Part shown: positions 1-9,108 of the stretch, piece by piece
Layout: each line of letters opens with the position of its first letter
Numbering within the stretch: the stretch's first letter is position 1
Notes under the pieces: generated by a model
What the model was told of the DNA's origin: nothing
Seen by the model: only the letters and a program-made list of their open reading frames with translations
Database searches by the model: none
Assembly (NCBI GenBank): GCA_016180425.1
Contig: JACPBF010000002.1
Location: forward strand, 82,394 to 146,393
Length of the DNA stretch: 64,000 nucleotides
Direction of reading: 5' to 3'
Origin: Elusimicrobiota bacterium
GTDB taxonomy: Bacteria; Elusimicrobiota; Elusimicrobia; 2-02-FULL-39-32
Translations under genes and position numbers: made by a program

Positions 1-153
1 GTCACAATCGTCACATCTGTTGAAGAAAGACTACTGGCAGAATCTAGAGACAAAGGATCTTTACCTCCTTCAAAATTGGAAACCACCAAAACTCCTGCAT
101 TGAGAAAGCTGGGTAAAGATAATAAGAAAAAAAGTAAAATAAAAAATTCATAG
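1..153 (+). CDS. C-terminal tail of an unidentified protein (5' truncated)
   Basis: Frame 1 is open from the first base of the window to a TAG at 151-153 and encodes the last 50 residues of a protein whose start lies outside the window. The tail is hydrophilic and ends in a Lys/Asn/Ser-rich stretch (KDNKKKSKIKNS), typical of a disordered basic C-terminus. I do not recognise the family. It converges on the LacI-type gene, whose stop codon is at 199-201, leaving a 45-bp gap. Support is limited to an open frame at the window edge, so it could be a chance frame, although no other frame there is better. Confidence 0.45.
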   Translation, partial: VTIVTSVEERLLAESRDKGSLPPSKLETTKTPALRKLGKDNKKKSKIKNS

Positions 154-198
154 CGGCGATTGTTTTTTTTCATGGATAAGAGTCATTATAGGAAAATC

Positions 199-1215
199 CT
201 AATTTTTCCCCTTTTCTTTGGACGATTGACGAAAAATAAGTTGTCCGGGAAGTTCAATGGTTTTTTGAGGAAGTTTTAGATTTTCAACCCGGGTCACTAA
301 AATATCTGTGGCATGTTCTCCCATTTCAAAAAAAGGCTGTCTAACTGTGGACAGTTGGGGCTGGCTTAATGTAGCCGCATCTGAATCATCAAAACCAAAG
401 ATAGAAAGTTCCCTGGGAACGGAAAGTCCTAATTCATGAGCTGCCCTAAGCGCGCCAATTGCCATTAAATCATTCGCTGCAAAAATAACAGTTGGTTTTT
501 TAGAATGCGACAGCAGTTTTTTAGCTGCAACGCTCCCTTTCTCTAAAGAATAATCCCCGCTAACAACAAGCTGCGGATCATAAGACAAACCAGATTTTTC
601 TAAGCCAAGTTTATAACCCTCTAAACGGGCATTGGCATTGTAACCTTCTAAACCATTGATAAATCCAATTTTGGTATGTCCCATTTTAACTAAGGCGCTG
701 ACCACATCTCTAGCAGAACTCACATTATCTAAATCTATCCAGTCTAAAATATTGGAACGGGCATTAATCAGAACAACCGGGGTTTTTTCTTTTTCCAAAC
801 GCTTGACTAAACGATCTTGCATGAGAGGGGCAATTACAAAAACTCCATCCATGGGAAAACCATCTAATTGAGGCGGATAACCTAATTGAGAGTCATAACC
901 TTCAGGCTGGTAAATCATCATGCGATAAGGATACTTAGATAAGGAATGGCTAATGCCGCAAAGAATTTGTCTAAAATAAAAAGCAGAGAAAAAATTAGGT
1001 TCAGGCGGTACAATGAGAGTTAAGAGATTAGATTTTCCCCGGATGAGACTGCGGGCAACTAAATTAGGATGGTAATCCAGCTTTTGAATGACTTTTAAAA
1101 CTCTTTCCCGGGTCCATGAATCTACAAGATTAGAATTATTGATCACACGCGATACTGTAGCAGTTGAAACTTTTGCTACTCTTGCTACGTCTTTAATGGA
1201 GTGTGTCTTCATCAT
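199..1215 (-). CDS. LacI/GalR-family transcriptional regulator
   Basis: The 338-residue product has the standard LacI-family length and layout. The N-terminal helix-turn-helix is at residues 6-26 (IKDVARVAKVSTATVSRVIN), followed by the hinge region (YHPNLVARSLIRG) and a periplasmic-binding-protein-like effector domain that includes the usual GFDDSD and STVRQP segments near the C-terminus. Such proteins repress sugar or nucleoside genes and release DNA on binding a small ligand. The ligand cannot be predicted here because no sugar-uptake or catabolic gene lies in the window. The ATG at 1215 is chosen because AGGAGG sits 7 nt upstream; the second ATG (1212) would be 10 nt away. It is transcribed alone, diverging from nothing nearby; the next gene upstream is the 3' end of an RND transporter. 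Confidence 0.93.
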   Translation of the reverse strand: MMKTHSIKDVARVAKVSTATVSRVINNSNLVDSWTRERVLKVIQKLDYHPNLVARSLIRGKSNLLTLIVPPEPNFFSAFYFRQILCGISHSLSKYPYRMMIYQPEGYDSQLGYPPQLDGFPMDGVFVIAPLMQDRLVKRLEKEKTPVVLINARSNILDWIDLDNVSSARDVVSALVKMGHTKIGFINGLEGYNANARLEGYKLGLEKSGLSYDPQLVVSGDYSLEKGSVAAKKLLSHSKKPTVIFAANDLMAIGALRAAHELGLSVPRELSIFGFDDSDAATLSQPQLSTVRQPFFEMGEHATDILVTRVENLKLPQKTIELPGQLIFRQSSKEKGKN

Positions 1216-1248
1216 TTAAATCCCTCCTACTGCAATCGTTCTCACGCT

Positions 1249-1279
1249 ATTATAAAAACTTTCTTAAAACTTTTCTTAA
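1249..1279 (-). promoter_or_regulatory. Predicted promoter of the LacI-type gene
   Basis: A perfect TATAAT (minus strand, 1254 to 1249) lies 34 nt upstream of the ATG, giving a predicted leader of about 27 nt. No good -35 hexamer is present. TTAAGA (1279-1274) at 19-bp spacing is the nearest match, so the promoter may need an activator or be weak. Confidence 0.45.
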
Positions 1280-1302
1280 ACTTTTTGTAACATTTTTGTA
1301 AC
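1260..1302. repeat. Two pairs of tandem direct repeats upstream of the LacI-type promoter
   Basis: On the plus strand, TTTCTTAAAACT (1260-1271) is followed by TTTCTTAAACT (1272-1282), and TTTTTGTAAC (1282-1291) is repeated one base later (1293-1302). The four units overlap and lie immediately upstream of the TATAAT. This could be an AT-rich UP-like element or tandem protein-binding sites. No LacI-type CG-centred palindrome is seen. Confidence 0.4.
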
Positions 1303-1350
1303 TTTTTTTCCCCAAAGTTTAAGTTGCTAGACTTTTAAAATAAAGAGATT

Positions 1351-4300
1351 TCAGACCTTTAAACGCTTTGGTTTATAAAATTTTAATTTTTTAAATTTTT
1401 CTAAAATAAATAGTGTTTGTTTAGCGCACCAAACCCGACAATCCTCCAATATTAAATAGAATCCAGGGACTACAAACAAGACTAAAAAAGTAGAAGCGCT
1501 TAATCCTCCAATCACAGTCACTGCCATTGGCGCCCAAAGAGAGCCGGAGCCCTCTTTTTGAAACACTAAAGGAAACATGCCAATCACTGTTGTTAAGGTA
1601 GTAGAGAGAATGGGACGTATTCTCTCTTGTCCAGACTGAAGCAGAGAGCGTAAAGTATTTTTTTCTTTATGAATTTCATTAAATACATCCACCAGCATGG
1701 TGGAATTGTTGACAGCAACGCCTCCCAGCATAATAAAGCCAATTAAGGTTCCTAGGGTCACAGGGGTTTTTGTGATAAATAGCAAAGGGATGGCTCCAAT
1801 TAAGGACAATGGAACGGCAATTAAAATAACAAGGGGCTGGAGATAGGATTCAAAAAGGCTGGCTAAAATGGAATAGACCAATACTATCATAATAATAAAA
1901 GCGAATTTAGATTCTTTTTCTGTTTCAATCATCTTGGGAAAATCTCCGCCAATTTCCCAGTAATAGCCAGTGGGCACAGGAACTTGTTTAAGAGCCCGTA
2001 TCACGCCTTCTGCCACCTTGCTCAAAGCTATATCCCCGCGGTTGGCGCTAACCTGAATCATCCTTTCTCTGCTTTTGCGCCAAACTTCGCTGGGAGTTAA
2101 ACCAAACTCAAATGTGGCAAATTGACGCACAGGCACAATGGTTCCTTTTGGATTTACTAAAGAAAGGTTTTGGATGTCTTCCAATGTTTTTCTGTATTGT
2201 TCTTGTAAACGGGCAACAGTCTCAATTTGGGCAGTGGGAGTAATAAAATAAGTGGCGCGTAATCCGCGAATTTGAGCATGCAGGCTTTCCGCAATATCGT
2301 GAATCGTAAATTCAAAAAGCGAGGCCTTTTCCCGATCTATCTCTATTTTTACTTCAGGCCTGCCTGGTTTATAGCGCAATTTAATGTCTGCCAAGCCTTT
2401 AACCTGTTCCATGCTTTGAGCAATTTTTACCGCCATGTCCCTTAGTTGGTTATAATCATATCCATAAACATCAATTACAAATTCTTTAGAACTTACTGGT
2501 TCAGAAAAATAGATAAAAGCGTCAAATTCTTTGCCAATCTGGGAAACCACAGGTCTTAAAGAAGACATCACTTCCTGAGTAGTTTTGCCTCTCTCAGTTG
2601 CAGGCAGAAGTGTCACATAAATTTTTGAAGACCAGCCTTCCACGCGAGCCACAGAGGTTTTTACTGATTTTTGCACTTCTGGCAATTGGTTTAAAACCTT
2701 TTCTACCTCAGAAACAACCTTATCAGAAACATCCAATTTTGTGCCGGAAGGAAGCTCTACAAAAATAATAAATTCATTTTCTTCCGCAGTTCCCACAAAC
2801 TCTTTATCTAAATATTTATATAAAAATCCGCAAACAATTAGAAAAACTAAAATAAGAAAAGCGATCCTATATCTTCTTTTCATAAGCGCGCTAACCCAAT
2901 GCCGGTAAGCGCGGTAACCCCCTCTCAACTGAACCACATCTTTTCGGACATTGCTAGAATAAATAATATCTTCATCTGTCATTAAGCTGACAATCAATAA
3001 GGAGATAAGATAAACAGCGAACAATGCAACTTGAATGATTTTAATTGGCAACTTTAAATAAAAGATAGATGGGAAAAAAAAGAGCGCAAAAAGATCTGCT
3101 ATAAAAAGGAATGTAATAGTTTTAAATGTTCTTTTAAAATATTTTTTAAAAAAATAAAAACGGTTTAATGGGCGCACACATTTCTGCCCATGATAGACCG
3201 CGCGATTGAGCAATGGTTGAGCTCTAGCCCAAAGCTGACGTAAATAAAGCCAAAAATAAGCGGAAAAAAAAGAACTTTGTTTTGTCCATTTTAAGGATAT
3301 ATTAGCTGAAAGAGTGGGAATCACGGTTAAAGCAACTAAAAGCGAAGCTAGGAGAGCGCTGGTAACAGTAATCGCCAGACCTGAATAAAGAATTTTAACC
3401 TGAGGGTTTAAAAATACAATTGGTAGAAAAACAACAATGGTTGTTAAAGTGTTAGATGTGAGCACCATTAAAAGAGAGCTGCTTGCTCGCAAGGCAAAGG
3501 TTTTATTCACCTCTTTTTCAATATAGTTTAATGTTCCATTGCTGTTCACTTTTACCAAATCTTGATAAAAAGCGGGAACTGATCCTTTTTCTCCTAAAAA
3601 TCTAGTGACCCAGCGGTTTGTAAATTTTAAAAATTTGATTTTATATTGATAAATATTTTCCAACACAACAATGGAGTTGTCCACAATCATGCCAGAGGCG
3701 ATCACAAGCCCGGAAATAGTCATGACATTTAAACTTAACCTAAAAAAATACATGACCCCTAAAGTAATAATGACCGCTAAAGGAATAGAAACAAAAATGT
3801 AAGAGGTCAGTATGAAATCCCTTAAAAAAATAAGCAGGATAAATCCAACTAAAAAGGCTCCTTGTATTAAAGAACTCTGCAGATTATTCAAAGCCTTGCC
3901 CACTGCTATGGATTGATCGCTGACTATAGAAAAAGAGATTCTAGGATCCAAATCTTTTTTATATTCTTCCATCACTTTTTTTATTTCATCTGCGGTAGAG
4001 ATGGTGTTGGCTAAGGCTTCTTTTTGGATATATACGGAAACCACTGGCTCTCGGTTAAGACGGGAATAGGATTCCGCTTCCATATAAAAATCCCTTATTT
4101 CAGCCACATCTTTTAGCCGAATCCTAGAGCCTTCTTTAGTCACCGCAATCGGCAGGTTGCCTAAATCTTCTAAAGTTTTATAGGCGCCCACAGTGCGCAA
4201 AAAATAAGAATCTTTTTCCCGTTCTACTTTGCCTGTTAAAATATTTAAATTATCAGTTCCAATTTGGGAAATCACCTGCCGGATGGGGAGCGCATAAGCT

Positions 4301-4884
4301 TCCAGACGGCTTTGATCAAACTCTACTAGTATTTTTTTTTCTCTGCCGCCGCCAACTTCAATATTAGCCACGCCATTCACCCTTTTTAATGTTGGTTTTA
4401 ACTGGTTATCCGCAATTTCTCGCATATCTTCCGGAGTAAAATGTTTAGAGGACATGGCTAAAATCATGACTGGAGACTGGCTTTCATCATATCTGGAGAC
4501 CACAGGTTTTTCGATTTCTTTAGGCAGTTTCCCTTTTATTTTTGCCAGCCGTTCCTGCACATCTAAGGCTGCGCGAGCTGTATCTGTGCCTACTTTAAAA
4601 TTAAGAGTAATCACTGCTCTTTCTTTGCGGGAAACTGAAACAATGGATTCTAGATTAGGGAGAGTGGCCATTTCATCTTCCACGATTTTAGTAATCAGGG
4701 ATTCAATATCTTCCGGCGGAAGCCCGCCGCGCACACCCACAAAAATAGTTAGAACCCCGGAATCCCCTCCGGGCATTAAATCCACCGGCATTCTGTAAAA
4801 AGAAAATACGCCGAAAATAGCCAAAATCGCATAGACCATAAATGCGCTAATGGGCCTTTCTGTAAAGAAACTAATGAATTTCAT
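1351..4884 (-). CDS. RND-family efflux transporter, HAE1-like inner-membrane pump with extra membrane segments
   Basis: The 1177-residue product is a resistance-nodulation-division permease, which exports substrates across the envelope using the proton gradient, normally as a trimer. Visible features are the N-terminal TM1 (RPISAFMVYAILAIFGVFSF), two large periplasmic loops, and the TM4 motif with VDN at residues 401-403 (equivalent to the proton-relay Asp of AcrB), followed by VVLENI. The second half holds the GGVAVNNSTMLVD motif. Family members are usually 1020-1060 residues. The excess lies in a longer TM4-TM5 loop (about 415-465) and a roughly 145-residue central linker between TM6 and TM7. 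That linker contains two additional hydrophobic stretches (about 590-610 and 614-635). No clear Shine-Dalgarno precedes the ATG. The gene lies 85 bp downstream of a second RND gene, likely in one operon. No membrane-fusion or outer-membrane component is present in the window. Confidence 0.92.
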   Translation of the reverse strand: MKFISFFTERPISAFMVYAILAIFGVFSFYRMPVDLMPGGDSGVLTIFVGVRGGLPPEDIESLITKIVEDEMATLPNLESIVSVSRKERAVITLNFKVGTDTARAALDVQERLAKIKGKLPKEIEKPVVSRYDESQSPVMILAMSSKHFTPEDMREIADNQLKPTLKRVNGVANIEVGGGREKKILVEFDQSRLEAYALPIRQVISQIGTDNLNILTGKVEREKDSYFLRTVGAYKTLEDLGNLPIAVTKEGSRIRLKDVAEIRDFYMEAESYSRLNREPVVSVYIQKEALANTISTADEIKKVMEEYKKDLDPRISFSIVSDQSIAVGKALNNLQSSLIQGAFLVGFILLIFLRDFILTSYIFVSIPLAVIITLGVMYFFRLSLNVMTISGLVIASGMIVDNSIVVLENIYQYKIKFLKFTNRWVTRFLGEKGSVPAFYQDLVKVNSNGTLNYIEKEVNKTFALRASSSLLMVLTSNTLTTIVVFLPIVFLNPQVKILYSGLAITVTSALLASLLVALTVIPTLSANISLKWTKQSSFFSAYFWLYLRQLWARAQPLLNRAVYHGQKCVRPLNRFYFFKKYFKRTFKTITFLFIADLFALFFFPSIFYLKLPIKIIQVALFAVYLISLLIVSLMTDEDIIYSSNVRKDVVQLRGGYRAYRHWVSALMKRRYRIAFLILVFLIVCGFLYKYLDKEFVGTAEENEFIIFVELPSGTKLDVSDKVVSEVEKVLNQLPEVQKSVKTSVARVEGWSSKIYVTLLPATERGKTTQEVMSSLRPVVSQIGKEFDAFIYFSEPVSSKEFVIDVYGYDYNQLRDMAVKIAQSMEQVKGLADIKLRYKPGRPEVKIEIDREKASLFEFTIHDIAESLHAQIRGLRATYFITPTAQIETVARLQEQYRKTLEDIQNLSLVNPKGTIVPVRQFATFEFGLTPSEVWRKSRERMIQVSANRGDIALSKVAEGVIRALKQVPVPTGYYWEIGGDFPKMIETEKESKFAFIIMIVLVYSILASLFESYLQPLVILIAVPLSLIGAIPLLFITKTPVTLGTLIGFIMLGGVAVNNSTMLVDVFNEIHKEKNTLRSLLQSGQERIRPILSTTLTTVIGMFPLVFQKEGSGSLWAPMAVTVIGGLSASTFLVLFVVPGFYLILEDCRVWCAKQTLFILEKFKKLKFYKPKRLKV

Positions 4885-4969
4885 AATTTAGTTTTAAGGC
4901 ATTAGAAAATGGAAGTTGCAGCCTATAAATTTGGGCGCTACAAAAAATTGGAATAATTTTTTAGAATAA

Positions 4970-7900
4970 TCAATGAGGGCGATGTAACTTTTTTTCTTCA
5001 ACATGCAAATAGATCAGAGGCAAAATAATTAAAGTAAGCGCTGTTGAAATAAAAAGTCCTCCAAAGGTAGCTAATGCCATGGGCGCAAAAATGCCTGTGC
5101 CTAAGGCTGAAGGCACCAGGGCAAGAACAGTGACTAAAGCTGTCATTAAAACAGGACGTAAACGATTTTTACAGCCTAGAATCACTGCTTGAATTAATTC
5201 CATGCCTTCCTTTCTTAATTCATTGATATGATCAATTAACACGATTCCATTGTTCACCACAATTCCGCCTAAAAGAACAATGCCAATGATCACAGGAACG
5301 CTTAAAGGGGTAAAGGTAAGTAAAAGGGTAAGGGCCACCCCAATCACTCCTAAAGGAACCGTAATCATAATCAGGAATGGATGGAGCAAAGATTCAAAGC
5401 CAGCAGCCATGATCATATAGATTAAAACAATCGCTAACATAAATGCGATAAAAAGACCGGCAAAAGATTCCTGCATCTCTTTTTTAGCTCCGCCTAATTC
5501 TACGCTATAATCTCTTTTGCTGCGAAAACCTGTGAGCCGATTTTCCACCTCTTCTATCACCTCTCCTAAACTTCTGCCAATGACCTGAGCCGAGATGACT
5601 ACGGACCTTTGTTGATCTGATCTCTGAATTTCACTGGGGCCGTAACCAGAAGAAATTTGAGCCACATCTCCTAAAGGCACCATGACTCCTTGGGGAGAAC
5701 GCAAGGCAACCCGGGTAATAGTAGCAGGATTATTTCGGTCTTCTTCCCGTAAACGCACCCGTATTCCAAACTCTTTTCCTTGTTCCTTAAAAAAGGTGGC
5801 TATAAAACCTCTAACCCCAATCAAGGCGCCGCGGGCAATTTCAGATACAGAAAGGCCAAACGCGCTGGCTCGATCCTTATCAATTGAAACTCTGGTTTCA
5901 AAAGAGGGAAGAGCAAGAGAGGTCTTTACTCCTTCAATGCCTTTAATTTTTTTAAGTGAATTCTGAATATCGTCAGACAATTTACGCAACGCGGCAAGAT
6001 CAGGTCCTTTGATAGTAATGGCAATAGGAGCTGACACAGTCATGGATTTCATGGTAGAGTCTTGCAGAATATATTCGATTTCAGCCCCTTCCAGTTTTAC
6101 CTGTTTTAATTTTTCTTTAAAAACTAAAATAAATTTTTCAGTAGATTTTAATTTATCTAGATCTAAACCAACCACACACTCCCCTTGATGAGACCCTAAA
6201 GCATCTATGGATTCTTCAGCAGTTGCTCCTACGCGAATCAGTGTATCTTTGACCCCATCCATTTTAGAAAGCAGGGATTCAATTTTAAAAACCACCCTGT
6301 CTGTGACGTCCAGCCTTGTGCCTATGGGCATATTCACTTTAATTAAAAATTGTCCTTGATCCACGCTGGGCATAAAAATCTTGCTTTTAAAATAAAAAAT
6401 TACAAAGCTAAAGAGAAAAAGAAAAGAAGCTCCTCTTAAAACAAGTTTTTTATGCGCAATTGACAAAACCAAATATTTTTCATAAAAGGCATGAAGTTTA
6501 AGAGATCTTTCTTCTGTAAGCCCTTGGCTAAGCCAATTCCAGATTTTTTTAAGTATAAGGAAACATTTATTTATTTTTTGGTTTGGAACTGAACCATTGG
6601 TCTCCTTAAGAGAGGATGTTTGCTCTACATTTAAGACAGGCGGAGGCGCATTTAGGTTCAAGGGGCTCTCTTTTTTATTTTCAGAGACCATGGTCTTGGA
6701 AATCACTTTTCCCCCTATGCCTATGACCTGGTCCTCAGTTTCATCAGATTTTGGCTGATCTGATTGAGTTTTGAGCTCTTCCTTCTTTTTCCCCCACTTA
6801 AGAGGATAGGCTGTAATTCTTGGGATGAGAGTCACAGCTACCACTAATGCCGCTATGTTTGTGACAATTGCCGCATAGGAGAGATCTTTAAAGAGTTGCT
6901 GAGAAAGCCCTTGGGCAAAAAGAAGCGGCAGGAACACCACCACATTGGTCAGCATGGAGGAAAATTGAGCTACAAAAATTTCAGAAGGAGCAAGCACAGA
7001 TGCTTCTATTAGATTCCCAAGTTTCCTGCGGTATTTATCAATATTGTCTAAAACGCAAATAGCATTGTCTGTAATGCTGCCAATAGAAAGAGAAAGACCC
7101 ATGAGGCCAATGACATTGATGCTTCGTCCCATAAAAAAAACAAACACAAAATAAACAATAATAGAAACTGGCAGTGAAAGCGTTACAATAAGCGCGTCTT
7201 GAAAATTTCTTAAAAAAAAGAGTAAAACTAAAAAAGCGAAAATTCCTCCTAAGATGCCATCTATCATCACATCCCTTAATGAATCTTTAATAAATTCCGA
7301 TTCATCATAAACCACTTCTAGATTCATCTCTTTGGGAAGGCTTAAACTAACCTCTTTTAAAGCTCTGCGAACCCTGCTGGCTGCTTTTATGGTATTAGCG
7401 TCAAACTGCTTTTGAATCGCAACAGAGACATTTGATTTACCTTTATAGCGGGAATAACTTTCTATTTCCTTAAAGGTATCCTTAATTTCAGCAATAGTTT
7501 GTAAAGAAAGCATTCTTTGATGACGAGGCTGAAAAGTTTCAGAACCTTTTCTTTGGCTTTGGGATTTAAACATAAATTCTGGACTATCCCGGGCTGTATC
7601 CACTGCAATCACAGTTTTGCCAATGTCAGCCACAGTTTTAAATTCACCAATGGTTCTAACCAAGTATTCATAAAATCTTCCTTGAGTGGTTCCCGCGGGA
7701 TAATTGACATTGGATGTTTTAAGAGAATCCACAATTCCGGAAAGAGAGATGTTGGAAGCCTGCATTTTACCCACATCCACTTCCACTAATATCTCTCTTT
7801 CCTGACCGCCGCTTACAGTAGCAGAAGCCACTCCATCCACTTTTTGCAAACGTTTTTTAACCACATCATTAGCCAAACGAGTTAAATCCGCAAGAGATAA

Positions 7901-8338
7901 CTCGCCGGACGCAGAAAGCACCATCATGGGTTGGGCAAAAGGGTTGTAGGGTTGGACAATGGGTTCTTCAGCTTCTTGCGGCAGACGGTCTTTAATCAGG
8001 TCTATTTTTTCTCTAACAGCTAAATGAGCAAAACTCATGTCTGTTCCCCAGTTAAATTCAAGGATCACCACAGACAACCCTTCCTTAGATATAGAACGAA
8101 TTTTTCTTAAATTAGGAACCGTGCCAGCCTGTTCTTCAATCAGTTTAGTCACAATATTTTCTATTTCTTCTGGCGCGGCCGCGCCATACCGGGTTACGAT
8201 CAGAAGTTCTGGAAAGGAAATGGTGGGAAAGAGTTCTCGAGGGAGAGATAGTAGAGCAATGATTCCTAAAAGCAGAATGGCTGCGTACAACATCGCTGTG
8301 GTAACAGGGCGCTCTACTGCCAGGCGTATCAGCTTCAT
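4970..8338 (-). CDS. RND-family efflux transporter, HAE1-like inner-membrane pump
   Basis: The 1122-residue product is a second RND permease, clearly related to its neighbour but divergent from it. TM1 is RPVTTAMLYAAILLLGIIAL. The TM4 motif is GSITDNAICVLDNI, with TDN at residues 423-425, and the second half carries GGIVVNNGIVLIDHINELRKEG. A hydrophilic, low-complexity insert rich in Ser, Lys, Glu and Pro (about residues 512-590) separates the two halves in the cytoplasmic linker. The start ATG is 9 nt from a predicted transcription start; AGAAGC upstream is only a weak ribosome-binding site. It is the first gene of a presumed two-pump operon. Adjacent RND pairs often form heteromeric pumps (as in MdtBC), but the usual periplasmic adaptor gene is not seen here. 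Confidence 0.92.
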   Translation of the reverse strand: MKLIRLAVERPVTTAMLYAAILLLGIIALLSLPRELFPTISFPELLIVTRYGAAAPEEIENIVTKLIEEQAGTVPNLRKIRSISKEGLSVVILEFNWGTDMSFAHLAVREKIDLIKDRLPQEAEEPIVQPYNPFAQPMMVLSASGELSLADLTRLANDVVKKRLQKVDGVASATVSGGQEREILVEVDVGKMQASNISLSGIVDSLKTSNVNYPAGTTQGRFYEYLVRTIGEFKTVADIGKTVIAVDTARDSPEFMFKSQSQRKGSETFQPRHQRMLSLQTIAEIKDTFKEIESYSRYKGKSNVSVAIQKQFDANTIKAASRVRRALKEVSLSLPKEMNLEVVYDESEFIKDSLRDVMIDGILGGIFAFLVLLFFLRNFQDALIVTLSLPVSIIVYFVFVFFMGRSINVIGLMGLSLSIGSITDNAICVLDNIDKYRRKLGNLIEASVLAPSEIFVAQFSSMLTNVVVFLPLLFAQGLSQQLFKDLSYAAIVTNIAALVVAVTLIPRITAYPLKWGKKKEELKTQSDQPKSDETEDQVIGIGGKVISKTMVSENKKESPLNLNAPPPVLNVEQTSSLKETNGSVPNQKINKCFLILKKIWNWLSQGLTEERSLKLHAFYEKYLVLSIAHKKLVLRGASFLFLFSFVIFYFKSKIFMPSVDQGQFLIKVNMPIGTRLDVTDRVVFKIESLLSKMDGVKDTLIRVGATAEESIDALGSHQGECVVGLDLDKLKSTEKFILVFKEKLKQVKLEGAEIEYILQDSTMKSMTVSAPIAITIKGPDLAALRKLSDDIQNSLKKIKGIEGVKTSLALPSFETRVSIDKDRASAFGLSVSEIARGALIGVRGFIATFFKEQGKEFGIRVRLREEDRNNPATITRVALRSPQGVMVPLGDVAQISSGYGPSEIQRSDQQRSVVISAQVIGRSLGEVIEEVENRLTGFRSKRDYSVELGGAKKEMQESFAGLFIAFMLAIVLIYMIMAAGFESLLHPFLIMITVPLGVIGVALTLLLTFTPLSVPVIIGIVLLGGIVVNNGIVLIDHINELRKEGMELIQAVILGCKNRLRPVLMTALVTVLALVPSALGTGIFAPMALATFGGLFISTALTLIILPLIYLHVEEKKLHRPH

Positions 8339-8353
8339 CTAGCTTCTAATCTC

Positions 8354-8382
8354 TATATAAATAGTATTTATTATTTGACCAA
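8354..8382 (-). promoter_or_regulatory. Predicted promoter of the RND transporter pair
   Basis: TTGGTC (minus strand, 8382-8377) and TATATA (8359-8354) are separated by exactly 17 bp. The predicted start of transcription is near 8347, only about 9 nt before the ATG at 8338. The surrounding 126-bp gap between the pump and coiled-coil genes holds no other gene. Confidence 0.4.
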
Positions 8383-8464
8383 TTTCTTTAGTTTTAACTT
8401 GTATGCCTTTTTCTCTGTACGACAATTTTGTTAGTCATTCTATCATATTCAACCTTAATTAAGA

Positions 8465-9043
8465 TTAGTGTGTTGTAGTAGTTTCAATCTGGTGTATGCG
8501 CTTTTCATGATCTTCCATTTTAGTGTCTAAACTATTTAAGCGTTCGTCATGGGTAAGCACTTTTCGATCAAAAATTTCAACCCGCCCGGTAAAAGCATCT
8601 ATTGCACTTAAAATGACACGTACATCCTCTTTAGTCGCGCTATTTTCTTTAAGGTCATTCACATCCTTTTTAATATTGAGCACTACATTCACTAATTTAT
8701 TGAATTCTTCTTTTCTAACCATCTGATTTATATGATTCATAAGCTCTTCAGACTTTGAATCCAATTTTTCAGAAAATTCCTTACGAGCCAAATCTATTTT
8801 TGTATCCAGTTGTTCTCGAACAGTATCTATCTTTTTGTCTAGCTGATCACGGGTATCGTCTATCTTTTTGTCCAGATGATCCCGGGTATCATCTATCTTC
8901 CTGTCTAACTGATCCCGGGTATCATCTATCTTCCTGTCTAACTGATCCCGGGTATCATCTATCTTCCTGTCTAACTGATCCCGGGTATCGTCTATCTTTT
9001 TGTCCAGCTTTTTATATTCAGACTCTTTTTGAGGTGAAGACAT
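8465..9043 (-). CDS. Coiled-coil protein with hendecad repeats, function unknown
   Basis: The 192-residue, highly charged protein has no signal peptide or membrane segment. Residues 15-80 are tandem copies of an 11-residue unit (KIDDTRDQLDR), a hendecad that predicts a long parallel coiled coil. The C-terminal half (ATKEDVRVILSAIDAFTGRV, then DHEKRIHQIE) resembles small coiled-coil proteins of unknown function that are common beside toxin-antitoxin-type genes. The start ATG at 9043 is preceded by GGAAGGAG at about 4-5 nt. The upstream leader is very AT-rich. It sits between the RND pair and the nucleotidyltransferase, on the same strand as both but with gaps over 120 bp, so it is probably transcribed on its own. 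Role unknown; a scaffold or antitoxin-like partner is only a guess. Confidence 0.82.
   Translation of the reverse strand: MSSPQKESEYKKLDKKIDDTRDQLDRKIDDTRDQLDRKIDDTRDQLDRKIDDTRDHLDKKIDDTRDQLDKKIDTVREQLDTKIDLARKEFSEKLDSKSEELMNHINQMVRKEEFNKLVNVVLNIKKDVNDLKENSATKEDVRVILSAIDAFTGRVEIFDRKVLTHDERLNSLDTKMEDHEKRIHQIETTTTH
8803..9000 (-). repeat. 33-bp tandem repeat inside the coiled-coil gene
   Basis: Five in-frame units of 33 bp start at 8836, 8869, 8902, 8935 and 8968. The units at 8902 and 8935 are identical, and those at 8869 and 8968 differ from them by only a few bases. A more diverged unit precedes them at 8803. Near-identity at DNA level indicates recent expansion, and copy number is likely to vary between strains. 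Confidence 0.9.
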
Positions 9044-9108
9044 TTTACTCCTTCCTTTATTTTATATTTAATAAATTTTTAGATCTTTATAAATTTATTT
9101 CACTTATA

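Noticed and set aside
189..201. TAGGA-AAA-TCCTA hairpin followed by a T-run at the end of the LacI-type gene and the partial plus-strand gene
   Set aside because: The stem is only 5 A/T-rich pairs and overlaps the LacI-type stop codon; it is too weak to call as a terminator.
4454..4798. Plus-strand frames inside the RND genes (also 5682-5966, 7517-7789, 8037-8342)
   Set aside because: They are antisense to well-supported transporter coding sequence and lack ribosome-binding sites and known domains.
8836..9000. CRISPR-like array of 33-bp repeats
   Set aside because: There are no unique spacers between units, the period preserves the reading frame, and no cas genes are nearby.
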